A stretch of DNA of 64,000 bases, taken from Pomphorhynchus laevis. Its lineage: Eukaryota; Acanthocephala; Palaeacanthocephala; Echinorhynchida; Pomphorhynchidae. The position numbers and the translations under genes are program-made. The notes under the pieces are model-generated. The model saw only the letters and a program-made list of their open reading frames with translations. It did no database searches and was not told the origin of the DNA. This document shows positions 28,327 through 39,467 of this stretch, one piece after another; the stretch's first letter is position 1, and the number at the start of each line of letters is the position of its first letter. The stretch is taken from assembly GCA_012934845.2 (NCBI GenBank), contig WNNJ02000170.1, positions 1 to 64,000 on the forward strand, in the 5' to 3' direction.

Positions 28327-31140
28327 TTAACCAGTCGAACTTGCGGTAGGAGTATTATTATCAGATGGACATCTACGTAAATGCGAAATATGATGTGGAA
28401 CTCCATCAACATTTATACTTGTGTTACTATTGATTCCAGTGACGTTCCCTTGGATCCAGGGTTTATCACACCTACAGACTGCTGGTCGCATAAAAACTTG
28501 ATCTCCAGTAGAAAATTCCGATACAGATGACGACGACTCTCTATTCTCAATACGCTCCCATGGTAGTTTTGATTTATATTTATATATCTGATTGTGCGGA
28601 ATTGATGAATCACATAAGCCTTCTTTTGGCGAAGAATTATACCAATAAATTGCCTCCTCAGTGGTAATGTTACTTCTAGCCACGATTCGCTTAATAGTCC
28701 GGTGCGATCTTTCGACTATTCCGTTGCCACACGGTCTGTTAGCGCACCTGTATATTATATGTACGCCCCATAATGCACACCAATGAGAAAGGGTTTCCGA
28801 TCTAAAGGCCCTTGCGTTGTCCATCAATATCTCCGCAGGTGGACCACGTTCAAAAAATATCGTTTGCAGCGCTCTAGTAATTTCGTTCACCGTGCCTTCT
28901 TTCAACTTTTTCCAAATCATGAATCGAGATGGACCACAATCAATGCACGACAAATAGAGCGATCCCTTCACATGCACAGTATCGATTGATAACCTTGACC
29001 AATTTTTATTCACTCCTAATTGACCTGTGTCCCAACGTATTGGATGAGGATCAATTCGCTGACACTGAGTGCAGTTTTTGATATATTCGGCGACATTATG
29101 CCTACTAACCACCGAATTCGGATATTTTCGATTGATAAAATATATGGTTCTTTCAACTCCAAAATGATGTCGATTATGGACTGATTCGATTATCTTATTC
29201 GTATCTTGAGTAGACATATCAACAGAGACTGCAATGTTTGCGGATGAATTGTTTTTTAAATATTGTAACCAATTCTTTGGTACTCTTGTTAAATGGTCCG
29301 CTTTGTTTTGCGACGATGGAATAAGCTTCACTGTAATCGAAAGGCTAAATTCTGTTTGAATCTCTTTGAGCATCCGTAATCTTCGCTTTATAAGCATGTC
29401 CGAGAGTCCTTTCACACAAACATTCCTTTCGTCATAAAGAGTAGAACATATCCAGCTGTACACCGTGGCTGAATCTGTATAAAGGGTAATGTTCTTTAGA
29501 TTCCAATGGATTGATAAATTCAGACCCCGTATACATGCGTTGAGTTCCGCCATGTTGATGTGGTGTGGATCGTCTTTTGGTCTTAACCATGATGCGTCCT
29601 CTGCGATGATCCCATCAACCTCGATTACAACTCCCTCGGCAATACTGCTAGCGTCTGCCCATACACTTCCTGTATCACCAGGTGGTACTGCCCATCGACC
29701 TCGTGCTGGATCCTCCATGGACATTTTTGATTTTATTTCTTGAATAGATTTCCATATATTCTCCTGAACAGGTTCATCTAAATGTCCGCCGGTGAGTCGT
29801 TTCAGAAAACTACAGCAAGGTCTCAACCATCCAGCGATGGGATAGTGTCCAATTAATTTTCCAGTTAATGAAAACAATTGTCGTCGCGTTGGAAGACTTT
29901 CAGGCCAGCCGATTTCTAATACTCGTGACCAATTCAACCCTGTTGGTAGACTTTGAATTCTTAATCCAAGCACATTTGACTCACGAATATCCACAGGCTG
30001 TTTTGCTTCTAATCCGAATTTTGCAAGAAGCTTCAATACGTTGTCATTTGCAATTTTAGTATTGTCGACAATGATATCGTCCAAATAACTATCTGTGGAC
30101 TGAGCTACTAGCATATCCTTGCTGAGGACAAAATGTACAATAGCTTTAAGTATTCGCGGTGCAATGTTAAGTCCAAAACCCAATCTCGTAAGTACATATC
30201 GCTTGTTTCTATAAACGACCACCTGATACGGCCATAGAGATTCGTCGACATGAATTTGTAGATATGCGCGCCGAAGATCAATTAATGACAAACGATCTCC
30301 CCACCTCCGCCAATTCCTTAGCTTTGAAATACAGACGTCAGAATCTGCAGTATGGCTGGATATATACGAGTTAAGTAGTCTGAAATCCATAACTGGACGT
30401 ACTTTATTTTTGCTTTCTTGAGCAACCGCTAACAATGGAATCACTGCTTCAGCTTCCCCATTGTATTCTTTAAGCCATCCATTAGTAATCCAGGTCTCAA
30501 TCTCTGCCTCGTATTGAGATCTTAATGTAGGATTGACATGATATTCAGTTACACTATTATGAATAAATGCCGGTGTGCCAGTTAGCCATTTCCATTTTAC
30601 CAACCAAAAGTTACCATTGAATTGTGCATGAAAGTCAGCATCATCGATTACATTAGCGCTATCAGATGTACTCGAAATTTTTGTCACCGAAGTTTGCATA
30701 CTAACAGGATAACTCGAAGGAAACTTCACATCTCCGTTATCATTAATAGAAACACCTCCAATCTTTTTGATCACATCCATTCCCAACAACATCTGATATG
30801 GACCACCAATATCTGAAGATAGGCACGGTATATTCACCGATCTCGTTTCGATAGAAATTTCCATTTGTCCGGTTTCATAACATTTCACCGCATTTCCGTT
30901 CATCATTGTGACCCACGTGGCGCCATTAACATCCGGGAAAGGATGTTTAAATATATCTGTAACAAGTCGACGCGACACAATACTTCTCGAACAACCAGTA
31001 TCAACAAGTGCGACCGCAAGACGCCCATTTATTGTCACGTTAATTGTAGGTAGTGCATCATCAGAGGGACAGGGAAGACCAGCAGCACTTAATACTGTGC
31101 CTCCCCATCGATGTTTTTTGAATGTTCCTTGTTTGGGCAC
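28327..31140 (-). CDS. Gypsy-like pol polyprotein, intact (937 aa)
   Basis: Protease: LVDTGCSRS with Asp47. RT: SLIDLRRAY (Asp288), GFGLNIAPR and SYLDDIIV (352-355). RNase H: VWADAS (Asp496), MAEL (Glu532), LYTDSAT (Asp556). Integrase: a HH-CC finger ending NCTQCQ (Cys690, Cys693), then SIDTV (Asp720), LMDNARAF (Asp774) and GIVERSHR (Glu810). All catalytic residues are present and the frame is unbroken. The listed first codon is GTG; translation more likely comes by -1 frameshifting from gag at the CCCAAAC site just downstream of it. The product would process itself, copy the RNA and insert the cDNA. Confidence 0.9.
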   Translation of the reverse strand: MPKQGTFKKHRWGGTVLSAAGLPCPSDDALPTINVTINGRLAVALVDTGCSRSIVSRRLVTDIFKHPFPDVNGATWVTMMNGNAVKCYETGQMEISIETRSVNIPCLSSDIGGPYQMLLGMDVIKKIGGVSINDNGDVKFPSSYPVSMQTSVTKISSTSDSANVIDDADFHAQFNGNFWLVKWKWLTGTPAFIHNSVTEYHVNPTLRSQYEAEIETWITNGWLKEYNGEAEAVIPLLAVAQESKNKVRPVMDFRLLNSYISSHTADSDVCISKLRNWRRWGDRLSLIDLRRAYLQIHVDESLWPYQVVVYRNKRYVLTRLGFGLNIAPRILKAIVHFVLSKDMLVAQSTDSYLDDIIVDNTKIANDNVLKLLAKFGLEAKQPVDIRESNVLGLRIQSLPTGLNWSRVLEIGWPESLPTRRQLFSLTGKLIGHYPIAGWLRPCCSFLKRLTGGHLDEPVQENIWKSIQEIKSKMSMEDPARGRWAVPPGDTGSVWADASSIAEGVVIEVDGIIAEDASWLRPKDDPHHINMAELNACIRGLNLSIHWNLKNITLYTDSATVYSWICSTLYDERNVCVKGLSDMLIKRRLRMLKEIQTEFSLSITVKLIPSSQNKADHLTRVPKNWLQYLKNNSSANIAVSVDMSTQDTNKIIESVHNRHHFGVERTIYFINRKYPNSVVSRHNVAEYIKNCTQCQRIDPHPIRWDTGQLGVNKNWSRLSIDTVHVKGSLYLSCIDCGPSRFMIWKKLKEGTVNEITRALQTIFFERGPPAEILMDNARAFRSETLSHWCALWGVHIIYRCANRPCGNGIVERSHRTIKRIVARSNITTEEAIYWYNSSPKEGLCDSSIPHNQIYKYKSKLPWERIENRESSSSVSEFSTGDQVFMRPAVCRCDKPWIQGNVTGINSNTSINVDGVPHHISHLRRCPSDNNTPTASSTG

Positions 31141-31430
31141 TGAGGTGCCAGATGTCCAGGATCGTCACAAATATAGCACCGTCGCTCCTTGAAATGTGTA
31201 CAATAACGCGCTATATGTCCTGATTTACCACAACGGAAACATGTGACATCTTTACGTTGATGCGAGCGCAGTGCTCTTGGTTCAATATGCTTGCGAGAAT
31301 GTGTAGTTGTAAGAAAACAGGACCCAGCAGACGTATTGGCAGTTGTTATAAGCGTACGTGCTCGGCATAATATATCCGATAATTTCAGATTCTTTGACGA
31401 ACCGGCGTAATATCCTTGATAGTTGATGGC
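31090..31430 (-). pseudogene. Gag C-terminal part with two CCHC knuckles
   Basis: In one frame: CFRCGKSGHIARYC and CYICDDPGHLAPQC, the nucleocapsid RNA-binding knuckles, followed by PNKEHSKNIDGEAQY and a stop. It overlaps the pol frame by about 50 nt and reads one base ahead of it, so pol is in the -1 frame. The part between here and the gag start needs two further frame changes. Confidence 0.8.
31131..31137 (-). promoter_or_regulatory. Putative -1 ribosomal frameshift site CCCAAAC
   Basis: In the gag frame the codons are TGC CCA AAC, giving the classic X XXY YYZ heptamer C CCA AAC. After slipping back one base the pol frame reads CCC AAA CAA and stays open for 937 codons. It sits inside the short gag-pol overlap, just after the second knuckle. 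Confidence 0.6.
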
Positions 31431-31564
31431 AAACCGTATACAAATTTACAACGAATCCATGCAGGAATTGTCAACATTTCGGATTAACGATGTCTTGCAT
31501 ACCTTTCCAAAGCGGCCTATGCGTGCGATTCGCATTCTTGGTATTCTACAGATTATTGATGCCT

Positions 31565-31819
31565 TTACGAAATATAATAATCGAGAGTACCAAATGCTCG
31601 CAGCAAGGCCGCTTTGAGTTGAGAATAATCGGATTTTTGTTCCGCTGACAAATTTCTATAAATCGCATACGCCGGTCCGTCAAAGAATAGAGGAATAAAC
31701 TTTTCGAGCTTTTTAACAGCTTGCAAGTCTGCGATCATCTCCGCCCGCTCCAACCATGCTCCAAAATCGCATTCTCCGTTAAACGGTTTAATAAGGTCTC
31801 CAAAGCGCACTTTATCCAT
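31565..31819 (-). pseudogene. Gag N-terminus (84 aa open)
   Basis: Begins MDKVRFGDLIKPFNGECDF and includes FDGPAYAIYRNL and LKAALLRAFG, typical of Gypsy gag (F-x-G...W...A...LL...LxGxA). The frame stops at 31565; the expected continuation (FVYGLPSTI) is in another frame near 31440. Gag is broken while pol is intact. Confidence 0.7.
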
Positions 31820-31904
31820 AAGCCGAAATAGCTTGTTAAACGAGCAAAGACAAAATTTAACAATCGACGTTTTTTACTACTGCAAAACGACGGAACAAAA
31901 TAAG

Positions 31905-32088
31905 TTTTTATACATACGGTTATGCTGTCAAATAGCGGTTAATGTTTCATCAGTAAAGTTAGCGGTTAACGTTTCATCGGTGAATTGACTGCAGCTTTGC
32001 ATTCGCCAGCATTTGAGAACAATGAATTATGACGAGACATAACAATACCATTAACAACGCATCCAGAAACAATTACATCGATTTAACA
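31905..32088 (-). repeat. LTR (5' LTR of the minus-strand element)
   Basis: Pairs with 28112-28296; one mismatch seen (ATCAGTGAATT against ATCGGTGAATT). The outer flank begins ACATTTTAATAAAT. Confidence 0.9.
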
Positions 32089-33182
32089 ACATTTTAATAA
32101 ATAATCTTTTTATTAATAAATCTTTAATATTTTAAAAGATGCTTTTATTAAAGAATCTTTTATACTTTTTAATATTAAAACCCTTAGATTGAAATAATTA
32201 AAACCATTAAAGTAAGATCAGCATAATTTAAGTAATTAAATATATAAAATTATAAAGAAAATAAAGTTAAAGATAAAAATTTATTATAATTCAAGTTTAG
32301 GTTACAGTCGAGTTTATTATTTAACATTAAATAAGTTTGATAAATAAAATAGTATTTCTAAATAATTATGAAAATATATAGTTATTCCTAGATACTATAT
32401 ATGTTCTAGATAAATAAATTTTATGATTTAAATATGCAAAATGATAGCTGTTAGCCCTATCATACAAATAATGCATCATGATAACTCATATCAAGAATTG
32501 ATGAAAAAGGCTATTTGACATTTGTGGATAAGGCTTTTTTATAGATGCGATCAAAAATACTTTGCCAGAAATGAGCAATGTGACTTCTGTATTGACCTTT
32601 TTAATTTTACTAAGTAATATTTATGTTGAAATTAACAATTTGTGCTTAGAACATTAATACTTTTAAGCTTGTAGAGGTTTTATGCAAATGCAAGACGAAA
32701 TAATAATAAGAAGAAGCAAATTAGAAAGTCATTTTATTGAAAAAGAGCATTTTCAAGGTATCATTTTTCGTAAGCGTATTTTCTGTTTAAATTCACATCA
32801 GGATGAATTACGATGCTTTCCAAATCCAAACTACCACTTCTTATCGAATGACTAATTGTCTACTATTGAAAAGGTAAGAGTGTAATTCATAAAGTAAAAA
32901 ATAAAAGTAAAATAAGAACTTATAAAAGGCACTGACGTACAAAGCATATTTTGACCGGATATGAATTACTTTATTACAATATAAAATTGACTGACTAAAG
33001 CGATAAAGTTACTTGAGAAGGAACTTATTAAAGAGATGTCGACTTTGAAATACTCAGCGTCGTTTACATATATGAAAATGTTTAAACACAATGAATAGTA
33101 CTACATTTACCGATTAGCAACCTTTTTAATAATTCAACAACTAAGCTGTTTGTTTTGATACTATCACTTCAACCAAAAGAAA
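32089..33182. promoter_or_regulatory. Upstream region of the KLF gene
   Basis: About 1.1 kb of AT-rich sequence without repeats that I recognise. It ends CCAAAAGAAA before the ATG, a favourable start context. The promoter must lie here or further left, unless a 5' intron is present. No defined element can be named. Confidence 0.4.
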
Positions 33183-35174
33183 ATGCCTATGAGTGATAAG
33201 TTAATTTCGCTGAGACCAACATACTGTAAACTATGTTGCCATACTGTAGATACTGAGAACAACTATACAGCGGTTAACAACCAATATGTATTGACACCCT
33301 ATAACTTTGGCAACAATGTGAACGAATTTCGTAATTGTAGGGATGAGTCTGATTATTTACAGTCCCCGTTAATAATACCGCACCAGACAACCGGCAATGA
33401 CGCCGTACTATCGAAAAATGATCATCATGTAAGTTCTCCCTTCTTACCGACGACATCAGGACTAATCGATACTCTCGTGTGGAGATGGTCAAATGATTAT
33501 CAAAACGGTTCAGCACCTTGTATCGATTCATTATTCCCCTATTATGTTAGTCTTGTTTCACCTACTGATACCAGAACCACCGCATTTAAGATTATAGGTA
33601 ATCAATTAAATGGTAAATTGTCTAATAATTTTAACACAAATTCCTTACCTGGTTATGATCACATATCCGGTAATTACAATAATAACATCCGTAATCTATA
33701 CGACCCTGATCGCCATCCACATCAATATCAGCAAAAATCACGATCGCATGACCATCTAGGCTTATATGATAGTGACAATAATAGTGATAAGAGTAACATA
33801 AGTGATATTTGTGATAACATTGAAGGAAGGAGTGAAGAAATGAACGGATGTAGTGGAGGACTAAGTACCTTTAACCTTAATCCATTTCAAGATCGATACA
33901 ATTGTACTATAAATAACGACGAATTATTATGTAATTCCGGATCTAACAGTCTAGTTATGGATAGTCGTTCAGCAGCATTGTTGCGGCCATCAAGAAGTGT
34001 ACCACCATATTTGACATTGTCAAATCAAAATGAACTTCGACAGGAGGAAAGTCGAAATGCACTGGTTGAGTTTCCAAACTTGAAATGTTGTACTTCCTGT
34101 AATCGTGGAGAACCTGATGCGAATGTCAATGACAGTAATAGTAGCTTTGTTGATAATTCTTTTAAATCACTATCGTGCAATTCAATTGACACCTGGCCAC
34201 TTGACCAGAAACATCATTCGCAACAGAATTCTGAATATATAGACAGAAGGACAGCTTCCGATTTTTATGGAAATTTATTTAACTATGATGCTAAGTTTAA
34301 TCAGAATCAAGACACTAACAAAGATATAGTTAATAGCAAAAATCAAAATTGTTTAATAAATAATGGTGGATACAAGAACTTTATTGCAAATGAGAATCAA
34401 GGATGTTTTAAAATAGAAATGCTACCATCACTTATGAATAATGTATTACAAGATGAAGACGTGATAAATAAACAGAATCACGTTAATTTTTACTTTAATG
34501 ATAATCGTCAACACGCCGGAGAATTCGTGACTAATGACGATAACAAATTTAAATTCGTTCATGGGAAAGCAGGAAAATATGAGCTAATACACGATGCGAT
34601 ACACGACGAGAAGAACCTTTACACCTTGGATGGTAACTTGTCTGAGAATAAAATCGAATACAGCTTTAAAAATCCAGTTAGCACTTGCGGTAATGTAAAA
34701 AGTTTGCTTAATAATGATTTGATGGGCAGCAGTGCGACGCATTTAATAAAATCAAACAGACCACAAGTAAGCCAGGAACAGCTATCTTCATCAGTTATTG
34801 GTTGCCTAACTAATAAAATCGAGGGCATACATAATGGCGGTGTCGTGTCTATAAATGTGAAATGCCAGAAAAAGACCAAAAAACAGAGTTACAGGTATAT
34901 CTGCCCACATGCTAATTGTCGCAAAGCATATAATAAAAGTTCTCACTTGAAAGCGCATCTACGAATCCACACTGGTGAAAAGCCATACATATGCAATTGG
35001 GTTGGTTGTAAATGGAGATTTTCAAGATCAGATGAATTGACAAGACATTATAGAATTCATACAGGTGATAAACCATATAAATGTTTGGTTTGTAATAAAG
35101 CGTTTAGTAGAAGTGATCATCTCCTACTTCATAAACGAAAGCATATAACATCTGTATACTCTAATGGTCAATAA
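33183..35174 (+). CDS. Kruppel-like factor, three C-terminal C2H2 fingers (663 aa)
   Basis: A nuclear DNA-binding transcription factor of the SP/KLF type. The last 94 residues hold three C2H2 fingers in KLF spacing: finger 1 Cys574-His596 ([14 protein letters not shown]), finger 2 Cys604-His626 ([14 protein letters not shown]), finger 3 Cys634-His654 ([12 protein letters not shown]), joined by TGEKPY and TGDKPY linkers. KSSHLKA, RSDELTR and RSDHLLL are the base-contact helices that read GC or CACCC boxes. The 570-residue N-terminal part is rich in Asn, Asp and Ser with no known repressor motif that I can see. The coding region has no intron. The start is the first ATG, with A at -3. I cannot assign it to a specific KLF number. 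Confidence 0.9.
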   Translation: MPMSDKLISLRPTYCKLCCHTVDTENNYTAVNNQYVLTPYNFGNNVNEFRNCRDESDYLQSPLIIPHQTTGNDAVLSKNDHHVSSPFLPTTSGLIDTLVWRWSNDYQNGSAPCIDSLFPYYVSLVSPTDTRTTAFKIIGNQLNGKLSNNFNTNSLPGYDHISGNYNNNIRNLYDPDRHPHQYQQKSRSHDHLGLYDSDNNSDKSNISDICDNIEGRSEEMNGCSGGLSTFNLNPFQDRYNCTINNDELLCNSGSNSLVMDSRSAALLRPSRSVPPYLTLSNQNELRQEESRNALVEFPNLKCCTSCNRGEPDANVNDSNSSFVDNSFKSLSCNSIDTWPLDQKHHSQQNSEYIDRRTASDFYGNLFNYDAKFNQNQDTNKDIVNSKNQNCLINNGGYKNFIANENQGCFKIEMLPSLMNNVLQDEDVINKQNHVNFYFNDNRQHAGEFVTNDDNKFKFVHGKAGKYELIHDAIHDEKNLYTLDGNLSENKIEYSFKNPVSTCGNVKSLLNNDLMGSSATHLIKSNRPQVSQEQLSSSVIGCLTNKIEGIHNGGVVSINVKCQKKTKKQSYRYICPHANCRKAYNKSSHLKAHLRIHTGEKPYICNWVGCKWRFSRSDELTRHYRIHTGDKPYKCLVCNKAFSRSDHLLLHKRKHITSVYSNGQ

Positions 35175-35205
35175 TGAACCGTTCTCTTTAAATACTGATT
35201 TGATA

Positions 35206-35211
35206 AATAAA
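35206..35211 (+). terminator. Polyadenylation signal AATAAA of the KLF gene
   Basis: Canonical AATAAA 32 nt after the stop codon, followed by a GT-rich stretch (GAGTGAGGTGAGGT, about 35227-35240). This would give a very short 3' UTR. Confidence 0.6.
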
Positions 35212-35648
35212 GCAAAAAATTCGATTGAGTGAGGTGAGGTATTCACGATATATTTAAGATAAAAATAATTCGGTAAATTTACAATATTAAATTCAGTTAA
35301 AAATGATTCATTAGCTGGTTTTTTGCAGCTACAATAAAAAAACTACTATCGTACTAATCATGTTGATGATATATTATCTTAGATCAAAGAATAAAATCTA
35401 GTGCACGATGATCAGATAATGGCTATTTTACTAATTATCGAATTTATACTACTCTATATCTCAAGCATGACGTACTATTAAATAATTTCATCGTGTTCTC
35501 GCTTAATTGATTGATTATGTAAGATTCATTAGGGAAAATGGCCTAATTAGCCAAAGGAAATATTTGGCAATTACAATAATTGTTATCGTATACTCGACTC
35601 ATAAAATCAGTTAAATAATCAGTTATAAATTGAACATTTCAGGAACAA

Positions 35649-35799
35649 CCAGCAATAAGTCCAAAATATTAGTTTTTATTAAACGTTTCGCTCTTTTTTA
35701 AACTTAAAATCTTAAGGTTATTAAAACTTATAATGTGCTGACGAAGCTCAATAGGAGCGAAACGTTCAATAAAAACTAATATTTTAGACTTATTGCTGG
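35649..35799. repeat. Foldback with a hammerhead-variant motif
   Basis: Arms 35649-35693 and 35755-35799 are near-perfect inverses (CCAGCAATAAGTC at the outer ends, CGTTTCGCTC inside). In the plus direction (35738-35767) the motif is CTGACGA, A, GCTC, loop AATAG, GAGC, GAAACGTTC. The minus arm lacks the CTGACGA core. About 60 nt lie between the arms. Confidence 0.75.
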
Positions 35800-37860
35800 T
35801 AGTTATTATAAACCAAATATTATCATGAGTCCACAGCGGATCCCAGCCGAGAGCCAAATCAATCGCTATATATATTACAAATATAGAATAAATATTTTGG
35901 CTATGAAGAAGAACATTTAAATATTTAAAGTGCAAACGTTTCGGATCTTTCTGAATTTTAATTCAGTTTACGTTTTTCTATACTAAAACTGTTGCATCAC
36001 ACAAATTTATATTTAATCGATGACATATTTGATCAGGAAGAATTCTAGTTAAAGTTCCTTTACTGTATGATCAATGGTATTTAATGATTAGTCAGTTATT
36101 AGTTGACAGGCCAAATTGTTCATTTATCTTGCGCTGATTCTGATTGGTTATTATCGACTCGACTATTACAATTTGCATCTTGTGTTGGATTCTCCACCAT
36201 GTGAGTCACAGCGCCATCAGCGGTTATTCGTTTCTTTCTTACGTCATTTATACGATTGTTAGCGCGTAGGTTATAAATTGTTCCGGTTTGACCAACATAT
36301 TGAGATTATTTAAACAGCGATGTCAACATATGCAAAAAGTATATTAAATAGATGATCTCTTTAACGGCCGGTTTAACAATCATACCTAACTACCGTCTGG
36401 GACCATCGAATCCTTGTAGAACATTTAGACAAATTAAATATAACAAACGGCTTGCTGAGACAAGAAAATATATATGTTATTATTTACGTTTCACCCGCAA
36501 AGTGTTTCTTCAGAATTTTTGTAATAAGATAATTGTTATTTCAGTTAGGTAAGCTTAAGTTGCAGCTTATAACTTATCTTACTAAGCTTAACTTATATAA
36601 TACTAATATGTTATATATAACTGTCATTATCAGGAAATATACAGAAAATTTAAAAGTAGTGTGTTCAGTTTTTGTTATTTATTTTTTGCACATTTTTTTT
36701 ATATTTTTACTTTGAAAAATCAGTTGTAACACTTAGTTATAATGTTATAGTTCAAATTTTATCGCGTCTTGTAACATTAAATGGTTGCACTCATTTATTT
36801 ATAAATACTTGAAAATATCATTTTTGAATCTTCATTATGATATACCGTATATTATTTATTAATCATTTCATAAAAATTAAATATATCTTTTTATTTTATA
36901 TACAAATATATTATATTATATTTCTGTGTTAGAAAATCTTTAGAATTTTTATTTTTAAATTTATATATATAGTACAGAATACGTTATAAATTAACTGATA
37001 ATACTAAATTAGCTGATCTAACTTTTACAATTGATTTAATTGTTGTAGGGATTCGCAAAATGTTCGTGAAACGACCAACACGATAATTATATCACAACAA
37101 GATATTTGCATAAATTAGTAAAGTTCTACTTTCTGTTTCTGCAGAACATTTGAGCGAAAGAGCTCACCGCTACGACGAAATTTTATAATTTTAGTCATAC
37201 TTTTCTTACGTTTAAATCTAAAGAATTATCTCCGCAATATTTAAATAAGTGATTTACTGAGATTTAAATGTTAATAATAATATCTTATAAAATAAACAAA
37301 TAATCAGTGTAGAGGAATACACGGTTATTATCCATAATTTGATATTTATTAATATGTCTTATATTATAAATGGAAATAACAAAGGACTTAGTATGTTCAC
37401 TTTCAAAGCACCGATATCCTGCTTGACCTGGTCAGTTATTGACTAATAACACGTTAAATGAGCCGTTGACAATAATTTGTCGCAATGATGTGCTTCGTAT
37501 GTTACTCAACGCAGACTGCATATGCTTTGAGTCATTTGATCAGATAATTCGCATATGATCGCCAAAATAACTTGACTTTATAATTTATTTTAATAAATTC
37601 TCAGTTATCCGATTTGATTAGTAAGTTTGACAGCGAGAAGATTAGAAAGAAATCTAAAAGAATGATTCAACACGGTAATCCCTCTATAGGAGTTTAGCTT
37701 ATCACCTAGACCATTATCTTTATAAAGAAATCATTAATAAAAAGAATTAATAAATCGATAAAATAGTATTATAATAGCAAAATTTACAAATGGCTTAGCA
37801 AAAAATTGCATTAGTTTTATTTTTTGTATTTTAAATAGTTGATAATATGATCCATATTGA
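35800..37860. other. Intergenic AT-rich stretch
   Basis: No supported gene. On minus at about 35931-35985 there is another GATCCGAAACGTTTGC remnant with CTGAATT, a decayed PLE-type ribozyme end. Near 36960-37020 there are faint traces of a family A tail. Confidence 0.5.
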
Positions 37861-37864
37861 TAAA

Positions 37865-38124
37865 TAATTATTGGAGCTGGATCAAAGAAAAGAAAAAAAA
37901 TTATTATTTTTTGATATTTCGCTAACTATACTGTTAGAAAAATTCACCTAATTTTCCGAAGTTGCTAACAGAATAGTATATAACAGGAGTTGCTAACAGA
38001 ATAGCTAACATAATATTACAGAAAGTTGCTTTTCTGTAATTTTCTGAAGATGCAAACAGAGAAGTTAGCGAAATATCAATAAAAATAATTTTCTCTTTTC
38101 TTTGATCCCCAGCTCCAATAATTA
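37865..38124. repeat. Foldback with two hammerhead-variant ends
   Basis: Outer ends TTATTGGAGCTGGATCAAAG and CTTTGATCCCCAGCTCCAAT are inverse. The plus motif (38044-38076) is CTGAAGA, T, GCAAAC, loop, GTTAGC, GAAATAT with one mismatch in stem II. The minus motif (37913-37944) keeps GTTAGCGAAATAT but has lost the CTGAAGA core. The middle holds two copies of GTTGCTAACAGAATAG. Confidence 0.7.
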
Positions 38125-38129
38125 TTTTT

Positions 38130-39008
38130 GTGGGCTTTGAATTTGATGAAGATATTTTATAGCACATATTTATAATTCCGGCATGTAATTAGGCACATGT
38201 TGTATGTGATCTAGGAAGCGACGTCGTGACTCGAGAGGACAGTGATTCCACACGAAGACTTATAATCTTCTATTAAACAAATGTTGCATTTTATTTATTA
38301 GCAAATATATAATCCATAGATTTCGGATTCTTATTAGTTTTTTAAAACTGTGCAAACATGTTACATTGTATCAATTTACTAATTAAGCATTTAAAATAAA
38401 AGTTTAAGCTTAACATGTAACTTTATTTTAAAATGTATTATCTCCTTTAATATCAGCTAGGGGATTAAAACTTATTATGCAGCTAATAAACTTTAGGGGA
38501 TTTTAGAGACAGAAAAATATATTTTAACCTAACTTTGTATCTTCACACATATAAATTTAGGTTGTAAAGCAATGCTTCTAAATAAGATGAATTATTGTCG
38601 ATTATAACAATTATCTAAATATGCATCATCTGGAAGTTGATCGTTTTGGATAAAACAACTGCTAATCGGATCATATCAATCTAACTATTGAAAGAGTTGC
38701 TTATTTTGATAATTTACTTGTTATTTTATAATATGATTAGAGAATGAATATGTTAATATTTTATCTGATATTATTAGTATACAACGCTCTATTTATGGGT
38801 CCATGTTAGCAGATTTGCTCTTAGCAATAACCGAAAATAGCCTTCGCGGATCACAGAGAAAATAGATTTCCGTATCTTTCTCAGTATATTTTGTATGCAA
38901 GCAAATAAAATAAATTAAACGCGTACGTATAATAATGTATTTATTAAAGGTGTCATTAAACTTTACAAATCTTTCTATAAATGACAAAACATATATCATT
39001 GACTCCAT
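38130..39008. other. Intergenic AT-rich stretch
   Basis: No supported gene or repeat. It is downstream of the RING gene, whose 3' end must lie here. Confidence 0.5.
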
Positions 39009-39467
39009 TTATATATCGATAATTGTATATTCTGATGTAAGATAGTAGTATCTCCAGTTGCACTTGATAATCTTCACTGTAGGCCAAAATTGATTTTGCT
39101 TTGAATTATAAAGCATGAATCGGCAAATATAGTCCATTCGATCTTCGCCCTTAAGGATAAAATCTGAAGGTACCGCATAGTCAAATTTCCTTCTACACAG
39201 TGGACAGGGAATATGAATTGCTAACCCACCTTCTGCCGAGCGATCTACCCAGGTTTCTATACATTTTACACAAAAGTAATGATCACATGAATCAAGTAGC
39301 ATGCACTTTTGGCTTTCAGTTTCAAGAATTGGTAAAAGGCAAACTGAGCAAACATCGTCTATCGTTAGGTTCGTTCTGTGGGAAAATTTTCCTCCTTTGC
39401 GCAAACGGTATCCATGTGAGCCGCGTCTATGTTTGCAACTTTTTGAGAATGGGACTAAAATATACAT
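39009..39467 (-). CDS. Makorin-like RING-finger protein (152 aa)
   Basis: Probable E3 ubiquitin ligase domain. The RING runs CSVC, CDHYFCVKC and IPCPLCRRKF, i.e. C-x2-C...C-x-H-x3-C-x2-C...C-x2-C (C3HC4). After it, YAVPSDFILKGEDRMDYICRF parallels the segment that follows the RING in makorins. The N-terminus has CKHRRG...GGKFSHR, like a CCCH finger that has lost cysteines; no intact CCCH finger is seen. At 152 residues it is much shorter than makorins, so it could be a diverged small gene, one exon of a larger gene, or a retrocopy. Family assignment is inference. Confidence 0.6.
   Translation of the reverse strand: MYILVPFSKSCKHRRGSHGYRLRKGGKFSHRTNLTIDDVCSVCLLPILETESQKCMLLDSCDHYFCVKCIETWVDRSAEGGLAIHIPCPLCRRKFDYAVPSDFILKGEDRMDYICRFMLYNSKQNQFWPTVKIIKCNWRYYYLTSEYTIIDI

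Larger units (their letters stand above)
28112..32088 (-). mobile_element. Ty3/Gypsy-like LTR retrotransposon, nearly complete
   Basis: Two direct LTRs of 184-185 bp (28112-28296 and 31905-32088) differ by a single substitution that I can see, so the insertion is young. Between them on minus: gag (31819-31090, frameshifted) and an intact 937-residue pol in the order protease, RT, RNase H, integrase, i.e. Gypsy order. The LTR starts TGTTAAATCGATG on minus. I could not identify a clear target duplication or a primer-binding site. Confidence 0.88.

Noticed and set aside
33274-33531. Minus-strand frame inside the KLF gene
   Set aside because: Shadow of the KLF coding region.
36352-36715. Two frames of 60-66 codons on +
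   Set aside because: Low-complexity AT-rich translation without domain or context.
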